64,000 bases of DNA from an uncultured Prevotellaceae bacterium (GTDB taxonomy: Bacteria; Bacteroidota; Bacteroidia; Bacteroidales; Bacteroidaceae), in contig CAMAFX010000001.1 of assembly GCA_945833925.1 (NCBI GenBank), positions 1 through 64,000 of the forward strand, in the 5' to 3' direction. The notes below the pieces were generated by a model. That model was not told the DNA's origin. It searched no databases and was given only the letters and a program-made list of their open reading frames with translations. Positions 54,739-64,000 of this stretch are shown one piece after another. Numbering within the stretch: position 1 is the first letter of the stretch; the number at the start of each line of letters is the position of its first letter. The translations under genes and the position numbers were made by a program.

Positions 54739-56778
54739 CTACTCGTTTGTCTTTTTTTTCTTTAATTGCTCGGCTATTGCCCAGTTGAGTTCGGCATTGT
54801 CCTCATCACCGAGGCGGGAATAGCTGTCGCCCAGATAGTCGTAGGTTTTTGCGTGCTTGCTATTCAGACTGGTGGCGTGCGAGAAGTCGTTGATGGCTTG
54901 CTCGAACTCGTTCATCTCCATGTGCAGCCTGCCGAGGTTGTACCATGCCTTAAAGGTCTTGGGCGACATCTTTACGGCTTTCTTCAGGCACTTCAGCGAT
55001 TCGTGGTAGTCTTTCTTGTCGTCCAGAAGCGTTATGCCCTTCCTCACCCATGCCTCGACAAAGGTTGGGTACAGTTCGATGGCTTTGTCGTAGTTCTTGA
55101 TAGCCGCGTCGGCGTTGTGCGCTTCTGTTACGCACATGTTGCCCATCTCCAGGTATTCCTTTGCGTACTTCTGCAAGTTCAGTTCCTGCTGATGCATCTT
55201 CTCGCGCAGTGCGTCGTTCTCCCGTTTCAGCGAACAGAGTTTGTGCAGTTTTCGTTGCAGGAAGCGTCGTTGCAGTGGTTGTTCTATGTCGTAGCGTGCA
55301 TGTATGGCAACGAAGAAATGGTTAAGCGCCTCGGGTATGTTGTAGTTGTTAAAATTCTTTACAGCAGAGGTGTATTCGATGTCGGCTCTGGCAGTCTGGA
55401 GCGCGCGTTCCACCGCCTGCGTGTTGTTGAAGTTGCTTGCAAACTTGTTAATCTCCGGTCTGACGAAAATGTCGGCCTGTGTGATGGGCTGGCGCAGTGT
55501 CATTCCCTCCAGCGAACGGCATCGGCTCAGTGCCACGTACGCCTGTCCTCCGGCAAAGGTTCCGCCGCCGAAGTCCAGTGTCACCTGCTCGAATGTGAGT
55601 CCCTGACTTTTATGTATGGTGATAGCCCAGGCAAGTCGTACGGGCAACTGTAGGAATACTCCCAATTGCTCTTCTTCGATTTTCTTCTCCTTTTCGTTGT
55701 ACGAGTACCTGACGTTCTCCCACTGCTCGCGTTTCACCACAACCTCGTCTCCGTTGTCGGTAATGATCGTCAGTTCTATCTGTTTCTCGTCTATCTCGAT
55801 GATGGTGCCCAACGTGCCGTTCACCCATCGTTTGTCCTGATCGTTCTTGATGAAGATGATTTGCGCTCCGACTTTCAACTCCAGTTCGAGTTGTGTCGGC
55901 ATCATTGTCTCAGGAAAATCATCCTTGACAATTCCTTTGAAAATTATTGACTTTCCGGGTAGTTTGTCAAGTTCGTTCTGGTTGATGTGGTCCACTACGT
56001 CGCGACGTGTGGCAAGGACAATGTTAAGTGAATTGTCATCCTTCCCTGATGCGTCGTTTCCTCTAACTGTGTTGTCTTCTGGCAACGCGACTCGGGTGTT
56101 CAACAGAGTCAGTTCTGTCTGGCTCACCTGTCCGCTGCGAATGTGGTCGAGTGTCTTTATGAATACAGGATCTTTCTGGCGGAACACCTTTGTCAGTTCT
56201 ATGCTGACGAGTTCCATGTACTGGAACACTCTTGCCGAAAAGAAGTATGGGTTGGGGTAGAAGCGTCGCAGGATGTCCCTCTCGTCAGCCTTCACGACAG
56301 GTTCAAGTTGGTACACGTCGCCGATAAGGAGCATCTGCTTCCCCCCGAAGGGAGTCCTCCAGTTGTGCGTGTATGTTCGTAGAATGCGGTCTATGAAGTC
56401 GATGATGTCTGCCCTCACCATCGATATCTCGTCGATGATGATAAGGTCGAGTTCGCGAAGCAGCTTGATGTGTGCCTTGCTGTATTTCAGGAACTCGCGT
56501 ATCCTTTTTCCGGCGAATCTCTGATCGTCGGGCACGAGTGGATGGAACGGCAGTTTGAAGAAACTGTGCATCGTCTGTCCGCCGGCGTTGATGGCGGCAA
56601 TGCCGGTAGGTGCCAGTACGACATATTTCTTTTTTGTCTGACTGACGACATACCTCAGGAATGTGCTCTTACCCGTTCCTGCCTTGCCTGTAAGAAATAC
56701 AGACTGATGTGTGTGCGTTATAAGGTTAAGCGCATTCTGGTATTCCTCGCTGCTTAGATCTATCTCCTTTTCGGTCAT
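54739..56778 (-). CDS. PIF1/RecD-like DNA helicase with C-terminal TPR domain
   Basis: A 679-residue cytoplasmic protein. It has SF1B helicase motifs: Walker A GKAGTGKST (residues 32-40), motif Ia APTGIAAINAGGQT, Walker B LDLIIIDEISM, motif III LIGDVYQLEPV and a late motif with AWAITIHKSQGLTF and VALSRCRSLEG. These match the PIF1/RecD2-type group that unwinds 5-prime to 3-prime. From about residue 430 a helical region leads into three or four TPR units (about 540-670, for example KNYDKAIELYPTFVEAWVRKG and AWYNLGRLHMEMNEF), probably a protein-binding arm. The helicase-TPR fusion is known in Bacteroidetes. Its ATG overlaps the PBP stop by four bases (ATGA), indicating translational coupling. 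Confidence 0.9.
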   Translation of the reverse strand: MTEKEIDLSSEEYQNALNLITHTHQSVFLTGKAGTGKSTFLRYVVSQTKKKYVVLAPTGIAAINAGGQTMHSFFKLPFHPLVPDDQRFAGKRIREFLKYSKAHIKLLRELDLIIIDEISMVRADIIDFIDRILRTYTHNWRTPFGGKQMLLIGDVYQLEPVVKADERDILRRFYPNPYFFSARVFQYMELVSIELTKVFRQKDPVFIKTLDHIRSGQVSQTELTLLNTRVALPEDNTVRGNDASGKDDNSLNIVLATRRDVVDHINQNELDKLPGKSIIFKGIVKDDFPETMMPTQLELELKVGAQIIFIKNDQDKRWVNGTLGTIIEIDEKQIELTIITDNGDEVVVKREQWENVRYSYNEKEKKIEEEQLGVFLQLPVRLAWAITIHKSQGLTFEQVTLDFGGGTFAGGQAYVALSRCRSLEGMTLRQPITQADIFVRPEINKFASNFNNTQAVERALQTARADIEYTSAVKNFNNYNIPEALNHFFVAIHARYDIEQPLQRRFLQRKLHKLCSLKRENDALREKMHQQELNLQKYAKEYLEMGNMCVTEAHNADAAIKNYDKAIELYPTFVEAWVRKGITLLDDKKDYHESLKCLKKAVKMSPKTFKAWYNLGRLHMEMNEFEQAINDFSHATSLNSKHAKTYDYLGDSYSRLGDEDNAELNWAIAEQLKKKKTNE

Positions 56779-59204
56779 TCTGCGCTCTCGTCGGTTACGG
56801 GTTGCGTGGGCTTGGTCTCTCCGCTGGTCTCGGCTTTTACCTCCTCAATGCCGTCGGTCGTCATCTCCATCTTTTCTTCACCGCCTTCCTCTTCTTCGCC
56901 AGAGTGACCGGTGTATTCAACCGGACTGCTGTAGTCGGTCATGTCGATGGTCTCCTTTGGCTTGGGGAACTTGACGCGGTATTTCTTGAAGTGTACGTCC
57001 TTCAGCACCTTGTTCATAAACTCACCGCATATAGGCAGGGCGGTTCTGTTGCCCTGTCCCAGTTCGCCGGTCCTGAAGTGTATGCTGCGGTACTCTCCTC
57101 CAACCCACGAGCCGAACACCAGTTTAGGTGTGACGCCGATAAACCATGCGTCGCTGTGGTTGTTGCTCGTACCAGTTTTGCCTCCCCACTCGGTTGTGTT
57201 GTAAACCTCCGAGGTGTACGACCTGATTCTCGAACTTGTACCGCTCATGCCGGCACGCAGCATCTGCTGCATGAGATAGGCGGTGCGATAGGGGATGGCT
57301 TGCTCCTCCTTGAGTGTTGCCTCGTAGATTACCTTGCCGTGCCTGTCCTCGATTCGTGTAACCATGATAGGCATGTTGTACTTTCCGTCGTTGATGGGCG
57401 TACAGTAGGCATTTGTGAGTTCGAGCAGGTTGACATCGCTCGAGCCGAGTGTGAGCGAAGGTATCACGTCAAGTTTGCTTTCTATACCCATCGCCTTGGC
57501 GGTCTTGGCAATCTTGTCTACGCCGAGTTCAAAGCCAAGTCCTACGGCTATACTGTTGATACTCATTGCAAAGGCGGTCTTCAGGGTGACGCTTGTGTTG
57601 GTGAAGAATCCGTTGGCATTGTGTGGAGCCCATATCTTTACCTCACCTTTGACAGTGTCAGGGTATGCCTTGTATGAGTCCATCCTTCTGGTGTTTGGAG
57701 TCATACCCTGGTTCATTGCCTCCGAATAGACGAAGAGTTTGAATGTACTGCCTGGCTGGCGCATGGCTGTCACCTTGTCGTATTGCCATGAGTTGAAGTC
57801 GAGGTCGCCCACCCATGCCTTGACGTGGCGTGTGTCGGGTTCGATGGCTATCATACCGCAGTGCATAAAGGAAACCATGTATCTGATGCTGTCCATCACA
57901 CTCATCATCTCCTCCTTCTCGCCATTGAAGGTGAAGAGTTTGACAAGGTGCTTGTCGTTGCGCAGATGATTGAAGATGCTGTCCTGGTTGCCGTCGAACT
58001 TCTTGTCGAAGTACTTGTAGTAGCCAGTCTTTTTTGCAAGGTCTTCCAGGAAGTTTGGTATCTCGTGGTGATGCTCGTCGCGCCATGGGTTCATGCCACT
58101 CCAGTGACTGTTGAACTTGTCCTGGATGATGGACATCTGGTGGTGAGCAGCATCCTCGGCATAAGCCTGCATGCGGCTGTCAAGTGTGGTGTATATCTTC
58201 AGACCGTCGGCATAGAGGTCAAGGTGGTTCTCCTTGTTGTATCCGGGAATGAGTTCCTCGTCGCAAAGACGGTTGATGTATTCCGTGAGTGCGCGGCGGA
58301 AGTAAGGTGCCGTACCGTCGTTGCTGCTCTCGTGGCGCAGTTCGACAACCTCTGTCGGCACGTTTGTCAGACTGTCGAACTGTGCCTTGCTGGCAGCCTT
58401 GCCGTCGATGAGGATGTGTCCCTTGCTGTACACCTGGCCGAGCACGACGTTGCGTCTTGCAAGACTGTTCTTGGGATTTGTGCGTGGGTTGTATGTGCTG
58501 GTTGCCTTGAGCAGTCCCACCAGTGTGGCTGCCTGCTCGTAGTTGAGGCGGTCGGGTGTGGTTCCGAAGTAAGTTCGTGCTGCAGTCTTGATGCCGAAGG
58601 AGTTGCATCCGAAGTCAACGGTGTTGAGGTACATCGTCACAATCTCCTCCTTGGTAAGCGAAATCTCCAGTTTGGTGGCGATAATCCATTCCTTCATCTT
58701 CTTGATGAGGATGTTGCCTCCAATAAGTCCGGTTTCCGACTTCTTGGTGCGGACAAAGAGGTTCTTGGCAAGCTGTTGTGTTATGGTGCTGGCGCCTCGG
58801 CTTCTTCCCGTTGCAATGTCCTTGGCAGCGGCAAAGAGTCCTTCGATGTCCACTCCCCAGTGCTTGTAGAAGCGTTCGTCCTCGGTGTCGATGAGCGTTC
58901 TGATGAGAATAGGCGATATCTCTTCGTAATCTACCGCCGAACGATTCTCGCTGAAGTAACGTCCAAGCAGCACGCTGTCGGCGCTGTATATCTCGCTGGC
59001 TTCGCTGTTGAAGTTCTCAGGATTCTGTATGTCGGTGAAACCTGGCGACGGACCGAAGAGGTTGAATAGGTTGATGTCGATTGACCCCAAGAAAAGAAAA
59101 AACATCACAAAGAGGGTGAGTGCCCACATAGCAAGAACCTTGTACCATCTACCCGTGTACAGGTACTTGATTTCTCTCTTTATTTTTTGCCAGAATTCTT
59201 TCAT
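56775..59204 (-). CDS. Class A penicillin-binding protein (PBP1A type)
   Basis: 809 residues from the ATG at 59204; the codon before it is an in-frame GTG. One N-terminal membrane anchor (about 18-42) is followed by the GT51 glycosyltransferase, with catalytic Glu108 in TEDERFYKHWG and RGASTITQQLAKN. The transpeptidase domain has the nucleophile Ser486 in QPGSTFK, the SINS motif and KTGTSNN with Lys676. The protein polymerises and cross-links peptidoglycan in the periplasm. It ends in an acidic, low-complexity tail of about 60 residues (EEEEGGEEK region). Its context is 22 bases after miaA and a four-base overlap with the helicase gene. Family length is about 750-850, so it is complete. Confidence 0.95.
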   Translation of the reverse strand: MKEFWQKIKREIKYLYTGRWYKVLAMWALTLFVMFFLFLGSIDINLFNLFGPSPGFTDIQNPENFNSEASEIYSADSVLLGRYFSENRSAVDYEEISPILIRTLIDTEDERFYKHWGVDIEGLFAAAKDIATGRSRGASTITQQLAKNLFVRTKKSETGLIGGNILIKKMKEWIIATKLEISLTKEEIVTMYLNTVDFGCNSFGIKTAARTYFGTTPDRLNYEQAATLVGLLKATSTYNPRTNPKNSLARRNVVLGQVYSKGHILIDGKAASKAQFDSLTNVPTEVVELRHESSNDGTAPYFRRALTEYINRLCDEELIPGYNKENHLDLYADGLKIYTTLDSRMQAYAEDAAHHQMSIIQDKFNSHWSGMNPWRDEHHHEIPNFLEDLAKKTGYYKYFDKKFDGNQDSIFNHLRNDKHLVKLFTFNGEKEEMMSVMDSIRYMVSFMHCGMIAIEPDTRHVKAWVGDLDFNSWQYDKVTAMRQPGSTFKLFVYSEAMNQGMTPNTRRMDSYKAYPDTVKGEVKIWAPHNANGFFTNTSVTLKTAFAMSINSIAVGLGFELGVDKIAKTAKAMGIESKLDVIPSLTLGSSDVNLLELTNAYCTPINDGKYNMPIMVTRIEDRHGKVIYEATLKEEQAIPYRTAYLMQQMLRAGMSGTSSRIRSYTSEVYNTTEWGGKTGTSNNHSDAWFIGVTPKLVFGSWVGGEYRSIHFRTGELGQGNRTALPICGEFMNKVLKDVHFKKYRVKFPKPKETIDMTDYSSPVEYTGHSGEEEEGGEEKMEMTTDGIEEVKAETSGETKPTQPVTDESAE

Positions 59205-59226
59205 CACAATATTCAGTATTTAGAAT

Positions 59227-60177
59227 CTATACTTCTAATTTTTGTTGTATGGCGTTTTTTATTGTGTCAATGTCAGAAGGGTGAAACCAGAGGATGTCGC
59301 CGTCCTTGGCATACCACGTCATCTGCTTCTTGGCGTACGCGCGCGTGTTCTTTTTTATTCTTTCTACGGCTTCGTTAAGGGTCGTAAGATGTCCTTTTAT
59401 TCTCAGTTCTCTCTTTTCCTTGTCGCTAAGGTCCTTGTTGTCCAGGTATTCGTAGAGTTCCTTGTAACCAACGGTGTTGAGCGCGTTGAGATGTCGGTTG
59501 GCAAGGTTTCTCTCTGCCTCGGCAAGCAGTCCGTCGCGCATCATCTGGTCTACTCGCCGGTTTATCCTGTCGAACAGTTCCTCGCGTGGTCTTTGCAGTC
59601 CTATCTTGATGATGTTGAACGGACGTTGCTTGATGCTTCTTACCCGGAACGACGTGTAGGTCTTGCCAGTCATGTGGCATATCTCAAGCGCGTGGACTAT
59701 GCGTCGTGTGTTGTGCTTGTCCACGATGTCGTAGTATTCCGGGTCAAGAACCTGCAGTTCCGCGAGCAGGCTTTCGAGTCCCTCACTGGCAAGTCTCTGC
59801 TTCAGTCCGGTTCTTGTCTCGTCGTCGACCGTCGGTATGTCGTCGATGCCGTTGCATACAGCGTCTATATACATCATGCTGCCGCCCGACAGCACCACGT
59901 TGTCGTGCTCCTTGAAGAGTTCCTCCAGTAGGGCTATGGCATCTGCCTCGTATTGTGCGGCGCTGTAGTAGTCGTCCAGTTGCAGCGTCCCGACGAAGTA
60001 GTGCCTCACCCTCTTCAGCTCCTCCGCTGTTGGTGCGGCGGTGCCCACCTCAATGCCTCGGAACAGTTGCCGGCTGTCGCAGTTCAGTATGGGGCATCCC
60101 AGCATTTCCGCTATCTGCAGGCTCAGTTCTGTCTTGCCAATGCCTGTAGGACCTAAGATGACAAGAAGGTTCTTCAT
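59227..60177 (-). CDS. miaA: tRNA dimethylallyltransferase
   Basis: 316 residues, full length. The enzyme transfers a dimethylallyl group to N6 of adenosine 37 in tRNAs reading codons that start with U. The P-loop GPTGIGKTE lies at residues 9-17. Conserved motifs follow: [42 protein letters not shown] and the C-terminal [12 protein letters not shown]. Its ATG overlaps the stop of the upstream pRiA4b-like gene by four bases (ATGA), so translation is probably coupled. The position between lipid A genes and a PBP gene suggests constitutive growth-linked expression (inference). Confidence 0.97.
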   Translation of the reverse strand: MKNLLVILGPTGIGKTELSLQIAEMLGCPILNCDSRQLFRGIEVGTAAPTAEELKRVRHYFVGTLQLDDYYSAAQYEADAIALLEELFKEHDNVVLSGGSMMYIDAVCNGIDDIPTVDDETRTGLKQRLASEGLESLLAELQVLDPEYYDIVDKHNTRRIVHALEICHMTGKTYTSFRVRSIKQRPFNIIKIGLQRPREELFDRINRRVDQMMRDGLLAEAERNLANRHLNALNTVGYKELYEYLDNKDLSDKEKRELRIKGHLTTLNEAVERIKKNTRAYAKKQMTWYAKDGDILWFHPSDIDTIKNAIQQKLEV

Positions 60178-60713
60178 TCTGCTACGATGTCGAATCCCTC
60201 CTCGTCAAACTCGTCTGCCTCAAATCCTTCGTCACCGTAGAAGTCCTCTTCGATGTCCGGGTCTGCGGTTGTATGGGTCTGTGGTGTGGCGGGTACGTCC
60301 TCCTCGGTGATGGTCTGTACAGGTGGCTGTCCGCAGTGTCTTTTCACGCATGGCTCAGTCTGACGGCTGCCGAAGATGGTCTCGGTCAACTCTATGATAA
60401 ATATTCGTCGGCTTTCAGGGTCAAAGCGGTATGCCAGTCGCTGTCCCTCGTCCTCAAGGAAGTCGCCGAGGCAGCACTCGTGCATGAGGTTGAGGTCTTC
60501 GTCGGACGATGTTGCCTCTTCGTTGAGCAGGATCTTCTGTTCAGGATGCCAGTCCTCGTCGCAGATGTAGAATCTGTGGTTGTCTCCTTCTGTGTATCTG
60601 CATGCTTTGATGATTGCTTTGTGCAGGTCGAGGAATGTAGCGTTCGAGTCTATCAGCAGTTCAAATGCAAAGTCCTCTATTTCTTCGGAGGCGATAGTGA
60701 ATTTCAGTGTCAT
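60174..60713 (-). CDS. Plasmid pRiA4b ORF-3-like protein
   Basis: A 179-residue soluble protein. The first 115 residues match the pRiA4b ORF-3/IS1096 TnpR-like fold ([45 protein letters not shown] and [13 protein letters not shown]). The last 60 residues are an acidic tail rich in Asp and Glu ([16 protein letters not shown]). Despite the family name there is no sign of a mobile element here. The gene is a regular member of the lpxA-miaA cluster, 33 bases after lpxA and overlapping miaA by four bases. The function is unknown to me. Confidence 0.82.
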   Translation of the reverse strand: MTLKFTIASEEIEDFAFELLIDSNATFLDLHKAIIKACRYTEGDNHRFYICDEDWHPEQKILLNEEATSSDEDLNLMHECCLGDFLEDEGQRLAYRFDPESRRIFIIELTETIFGSRQTEPCVKRHCGQPPVQTITEEDVPATPQTHTTADPDIEEDFYGDEGFEADEFDEEGFDIVAE

Positions 60714-60746
60714 CAGTGTGTGATGTTAGAATGATAGTTTGCTTTC

Positions 60747-61520
60747 TTATCTGATGAAACCACGCTGTCCGGTCCAGTCGATGAAGTCGAGTATGTACTG
60801 TATCTCCTTGCTCATGGGAATCTCGTTCTTCACGCGTTCCAGTTTGTCGTTGAGTTTGCCCTGGCCCATGATGATCTGGTATGTCTCGTGGATGCGGTTG
60901 ATTAGTTCGCGCTCGAAACCACGGCGCTTCAGACCCACCAGGTTGAGTCCGCAGAAAGCAGCGGGGTCGCGTGCCACCATGCTGTAGGGCAGGATGCTCT
61001 GGCTGAAGCGTGTACCGCCTCCAACCATCGTGAAACTTCCCACTCGGCAGAACTGGTGCATCAGCACGCCTGCACTGAGAATGGCGAAGTCGTCGATGAG
61101 GGTCTCGCCGGCAAGTTTGGTGCTGTTGCCGATGATGCATCCGTTGCCCACGACAGAGTCGTGTGCCACGTGTACACCCTCCATCAGCAGGTTGTTGCTG
61201 CCCACGATGGTTGTTCCCTTGGATGCTGTACCTCTGTTGATGGTCACGTTCTCGCGAATCTTGTTGTTGTCGCCGATGACGGCAGTGCTCTCCTCACCCA
61301 CGAACTTGAGATCCTGCGGTATGGCGCTGATGACAGCACCCGGGAAGAAGATGTTGCCGTTGCCGATGCGTGCACCATAGAGTAAGGTGACACTGTTCAT
61401 GAGGGTGTTGTTGTCTCCAATCTCCACGTTGCGGTCGATGTAGCAGAATGGACCGATCTCGCAGTTTTCGCCAATCTTGGCTTCTGGATGAATGTATGCT
61501 AAAGGACTAATCTTGCTCAT
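60747..61520 (-). CDS. lpxA: UDP-N-acetylglucosamine acyltransferase
   Basis: 257 residues, normal length. The first lipid A enzyme, it adds a 3-hydroxyacyl chain from ACP to UDP-GlcNAc. The N-terminal two thirds form a left-handed beta-helix of hexapeptide repeats (IGENCEIGPFCYI, VEIGDNNTLMNSV and so on). The catalytic His lies in LMHQFCRVGSF, equivalent to His125 of the E. coli enzyme. A helical C-terminal domain follows (LVGLKRRGFERELI). It starts 5 bases after lpxC/fabZ. Confidence 0.97.
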   Translation of the reverse strand: MSKISPLAYIHPEAKIGENCEIGPFCYIDRNVEIGDNNTLMNSVTLLYGARIGNGNIFFPGAVISAIPQDLKFVGEESTAVIGDNNKIRENVTINRGTASKGTTIVGSNNLLMEGVHVAHDSVVGNGCIIGNSTKLAGETLIDDFAILSAGVLMHQFCRVGSFTMVGGGTRFSQSILPYSMVARDPAAFCGLNLVGLKRRGFERELINRIHETYQIIMGQGKLNDKLERVKNEIPMSKEIQYILDFIDWTGQRGFIR

Positions 61521-61525
61521 ATCTT

Positions 61526-62914
61526 TTATTTGTTCTTGTTTATTTGTGCTGTAAATGTTGCTTCGGTGACACAGGTGTCGCCAACGAACGCGTAGCCTCG
61601 CATGGTTGCTATGTTGTGGCGGATAGGGGTTACAAACTCAACCTTGAAGATGAGCGTGTCGCCTGGCACCACCTTCTGGCGGAACTTCACCTCGTCAATC
61701 TTCAGGAAGTAGGTGCTCCACTTCTCAGGCTCCTCCACTCCCTGCAAGACAAGCAGACCGCCACACTGTGCCATCGCCTCAACCTGCAGTACGCCAGGCA
61801 TTACCGGCTCTGTGGGGAAGTGTCCCTGGAAGTATGGTTCGTTGGCTGTGATGTTCTTTATGCCGACGATGTACTTCTTGCCAATCTCTATGACCTTGTC
61901 GACCAGCTGCATGGGGTAGCGGTGGGGCAGAAGCGAACGTATCTGAATGTTGTCCATCAGAGGTTCCTTGTTGGGGTCGTACTTCGGAGCCTGCACCTCG
62001 TGCTTCTTTATCTCCTTGCGCATAAGTCGCGCAAACTTGTTGTTGATGGTGTGGCCCGGGCGTGTTGCGATGATTCTACCCATGATAGGTCGGCCGATGA
62101 GTGCCATGTCGCCGATGATGTCGAGCAGCTTGTGGCGTGCAGGCTCGTTCTCCCACACCAGCGGCTTGTGCTGCAGGTAACCCAGTTCGTGGGCGTCGTG
62201 GTGCTCGGCACCTGTCAGTTCGCACAGTTTGTCGAGTTTCTCCTGTGTGGTCTCGTTCTCGTAGATGACGATGGCATTGTCGAGGTCGCCTCCCTTGATG
62301 AGGCCAGCCATGAGGAGCAGTTCAATCTCGCGTACGAAGACGAAGGTGCGCGCCTTGCTTATCTCGTTGTCAAAATGAGCCATGTCGTCGAGAGTGGCAA
62401 ACTGTGTGTTCAGCACCTTCGACTGGAAAGCAATCATCGTTGTGATGCTGAATTCCTCGTCGGGAAGGATGGTGATGCACGAACCCGTCTCCTCGTCCTT
62501 TATTTCTATCTTCTTGGTTATGCGATAGAAGTCCTTGTCCTTGCTCTGCTCCTTTATGCCTACGCGGTGTATCTCGTTGACATATAGCTCGGCGCTGCCG
62601 TCGAGGATGGGCATCTCTGGACCATCAACCTGTATGAGTACATTGTCAATGCCGTGGGCATAGAGTGCAGCCATAGCATGTTCTACGGTGCTGCATCGAG
62701 CCTCTCCCTTTGCAAGTACGGTGCCTCGTGTTGTTTCTACGACGTTCTCCGCCACGGCGTCGAATGTCGGCTGACCAGGCAAGTCAACACGCTGAATCTT
62801 GTATCCGTAGTCCTCTGGTGCAGGGTTGAAGGTTACTGTGAGATTCAGTCCTGTGTGTAGTCCTTTGCCTGAAAGGGAGAATGCCTCTCCCAGGGTACAC
62901 TGTTTGTATGTCAT
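61526..62914 (-). CDS. lpxC/fabZ: Bifunctional UDP-3-O-acyl-GlcNAc deacetylase / 3-hydroxyacyl-ACP dehydratase
   Basis: A 462-residue natural fusion, typical of Bacteroidetes. The LpxC part (1 to about 305) carries the zinc ligands: the His in STVEHAMAAL and the His and Asp in RHKLLDIIGD, plus the catalytic-site HDAHELGYL. The FabZ part (about 315-462) has the hot-dog fold with LPHRYPMQLVDKV and the active-site GHFPTEPVMPGVLQVEA. LpxC commits the cell to lipid A and FabZ serves fatty acid synthesis, so the fusion links the two supplies in fixed ratio. It starts 5 bases after lpxD and is followed after 5 bases by lpxA. Confidence 0.97.
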   Translation of the reverse strand: MTYKQCTLGEAFSLSGKGLHTGLNLTVTFNPAPEDYGYKIQRVDLPGQPTFDAVAENVVETTRGTVLAKGEARCSTVEHAMAALYAHGIDNVLIQVDGPEMPILDGSAELYVNEIHRVGIKEQSKDKDFYRITKKIEIKDEETGSCITILPDEEFSITTMIAFQSKVLNTQFATLDDMAHFDNEISKARTFVFVREIELLLMAGLIKGGDLDNAIVIYENETTQEKLDKLCELTGAEHHDAHELGYLQHKPLVWENEPARHKLLDIIGDMALIGRPIMGRIIATRPGHTINNKFARLMRKEIKKHEVQAPKYDPNKEPLMDNIQIRSLLPHRYPMQLVDKVIEIGKKYIVGIKNITANEPYFQGHFPTEPVMPGVLQVEAMAQCGGLLVLQGVEEPEKWSTYFLKIDEVKFRQKVVPGDTLIFKVEFVTPIRHNIATMRGYAFVGDTCVTEATFTAQINKNK

Positions 62915-62919
62915 ACTAC

Positions 62920-63966
62920 TTATTTGTTATTGATTTGTTTCTTGAGTTCCTCTACCTCTTTCTTTAACTGCTGAACGGTAGTGTTGAGTTCGGGAAGGTT
63001 CTTGAACACAACGCTCGAACGCCAGAAGTTCTTTCCGTCGATGGCAGGCGAACCCTGAATGGCTGTGCCTTCCTTCTTAATATTATTAGGTATGCCGCTC
63101 TGCGCACCAGCCATGGTGCGGTTTGCTATGGTGGCGTGCCCGGCAATGCCCACCTGTCCGCCAAACATGCACCACTCGCCAATCTTGGTGCTGCCGGCAA
63201 TGCCCACCTGAGCCGACATCACGGTGTGACTGCCGATGACGTCGTTGTGTGCTATCTGGACCAGGTTGTCAAGCTTGACCCCACTGTGTACGATGGTCTC
63301 GCCCATCACTGCACGGTCCACGCATGTGTTGGCGCCTATCTCCACGTCGTCCTCGATAATGGCGATGCCTATCTGTGGAATCTTGTCGTATCCGTTCTCG
63401 GAAGGTGTGAATCCGAAGCCGTCGGCACCGATGACGCATCCCGAGTGCAGAATGCAACGCGAGCCGACCTTACAGTCGTGGTAGATGGTTACGTTGGGGT
63501 AGAGGATGGTGTTGTCGCCAACCTTGGCATTCTCGCATACCACTGCGTGCGACATTATCTGGCATCCCCTGCCTACCTTTGCCTTAGCCTCGACAACGGC
63601 AAACGGTGCTATGTAGCATCCCTCGCCAACCTCGGCTGTGGGGTCGATGAATGCCAGTTCGCTGATGCCCTGCTTCTTTGGCTTCATGCTGTCGTAGATG
63701 GCAAGCAGTTTTCCTACTGCCTCGCGAGCATCGGCAACCTTGATGAGGGTTGCCTTGATTTCGCTCTTTGGCTCGAAACTGTTGTTTACCAGCACAACGC
63801 TACTTTCTGTCTCGTAGATGTAGTGCTCGTACTTCTCGTTTGCCAGGAAACTGATGCAACCGGGTCTTCCTTCTTCAATCTTTGCGAAATTGTTTACTTT
63901 AGCCTCGGGATTGCCCACGATGGTTCCCTCGATGAGGCCTGCTATCATTTGTGCTGTAAATTCCAT
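62920..63966 (-). CDS. lpxD: UDP-3-O-(3-hydroxyacyl)glucosamine N-acyltransferase
   Basis: 348 residues, complete. The third acylating step of lipid A synthesis. The N-terminal domain (1-100) is of uridine-binding type ([34 protein letters not shown]). The following left-handed beta-helix has the catalytic His in [12 protein letters not shown]. The C-terminus ends in a coiled-coil helix ([18 protein letters not shown]). It is the first complete gene of the lipid A cluster, and its ATG lies three bases after the stop of a gene that enters from the right edge. Confidence 0.97.
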   Translation of the reverse strand: MEFTAQMIAGLIEGTIVGNPEAKVNNFAKIEEGRPGCISFLANEKYEHYIYETESSVVLVNNSFEPKSEIKATLIKVADAREAVGKLLAIYDSMKPKKQGISELAFIDPTAEVGEGCYIAPFAVVEAKAKVGRGCQIMSHAVVCENAKVGDNTILYPNVTIYHDCKVGSRCILHSGCVIGADGFGFTPSENGYDKIPQIGIAIIEDDVEIGANTCVDRAVMGETIVHSGVKLDNLVQIAHNDVIGSHTVMSAQVGIAGSTKIGEWCMFGGQVGIAGHATIANRTMAGAQSGIPNNIKKEGTAIQGSPAIDGKNFWRSSVVFKNLPELNTTVQQLKKEVEELKKQINNK

Positions 63967-63969
63967 ATC

Positions 63970-64000
63970 TTAAATTTTATTCAGTTCTACTGCCATCTGC
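63970..64000 (-). CDS. 3-prime end of the gene upstream of lpxD (partial)
   Basis: Only the last nine codons are in the window (reading QMAVELNKI and stop), in the frame that ends three bases before the lpxD start. In Bacteroides relatives an HD-domain hydrolase gene lies at this place, which would fit, but nine residues cannot prove identity. Confidence 0.4.
   Translation of the reverse strand, partial: QMAVELNKI

Noticed and set aside
60174..60713. Mobile-element gene, suggested by the family name pRiA4b ORF-3 / IS1096
   Set aside because: No inverted repeats, transposase or target duplication; it is tightly embedded in the lpxA-miaA cluster.

Overview
The window looks like a chromosomal stretch from a gut or rumen Bacteroidales bacterium, most likely a Prevotella-type Prevotellaceae. 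The evidence is two SusC/SusD outer-membrane pairs, many secreted multi-domain glycan enzymes with short C-terminal tails resembling type 9 sorting domains, a fused LpxC/FabZ protein, and promoters of the Bacteroidetes form (TTTG, about 19 bases, TAnnTTTG). Species assignment is inference. No rRNA, tRNA, CRISPR array, insertion sequence or integrase was recognised, and no clearly broken gene. || Layout. 1-5.5 kb: a WYL-domain regulator, a 979-residue PEP/pyruvate-binding-domain protein with a receiver-like region, and a CobW-type metallochaperone GTPase with a long His/Glu tract, all on the minus strand. 5.6-21.7 kb: glycan degradation. A GH105-DUF4861 protein (plus strand) has a near-ideal promoter. 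A minus-strand run codes for a DUF6057 membrane protein, a PD40 propeller lipoprotein with a CxxCH motif, a GH29 fucosidase, a GH16 glucanase and a GH109-type Gfo/Idh/MocA enzyme. It is divergent from a GH2 beta-galactosidase that has a duplicated 23-bp leader. 21.7-28.5 kb: a 1713-residue secreted protein with jelly-roll-like modules, a dockerin-like pair and a C-terminal PI-PLC domain, then a divergent EamA-type transporter. || 28.6-47.1 kb: the most unusual block, a tight seven-gene minus-strand operon ordered FAS1 lipoprotein, SusC, SusD, FAS1, FAS1, SusC, SusD. Three lipoproteins with fasciclin (FAS1) domains are interleaved with two TonB-dependent uptake pairs. There is no regulator and no glycosidase inside it. 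47.3-54.7 kb: a second minus-strand unit with its own promoter and terminator, coding for GH43, a GH128-type endo-beta-1,3-glucanase and a putative secreted zinc metallopeptidase. || 54.7-64.0 kb: a housekeeping operon on the minus strand: lpxD, lpxC/fabZ, lpxA, a pRiA4b ORF-3-like protein, miaA, a class A penicillin-binding protein, and a PIF1/RecD-like helicase with TPRs. Several of these genes overlap by four bases, so lipid A synthesis, tRNA modification, peptidoglycan synthesis and a helicase appear to be co-transcribed. || Working picture (inference): secreted enzymes (GH16, GH128, GH43, GH29, GH2, GH105, GH109, PI-PLC, peptidase) attack a mixed plant, fungal or host glycoconjugate diet. 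The FAS1/SusCD operon handles capture and import of a ligand that the sequence alone does not identify.
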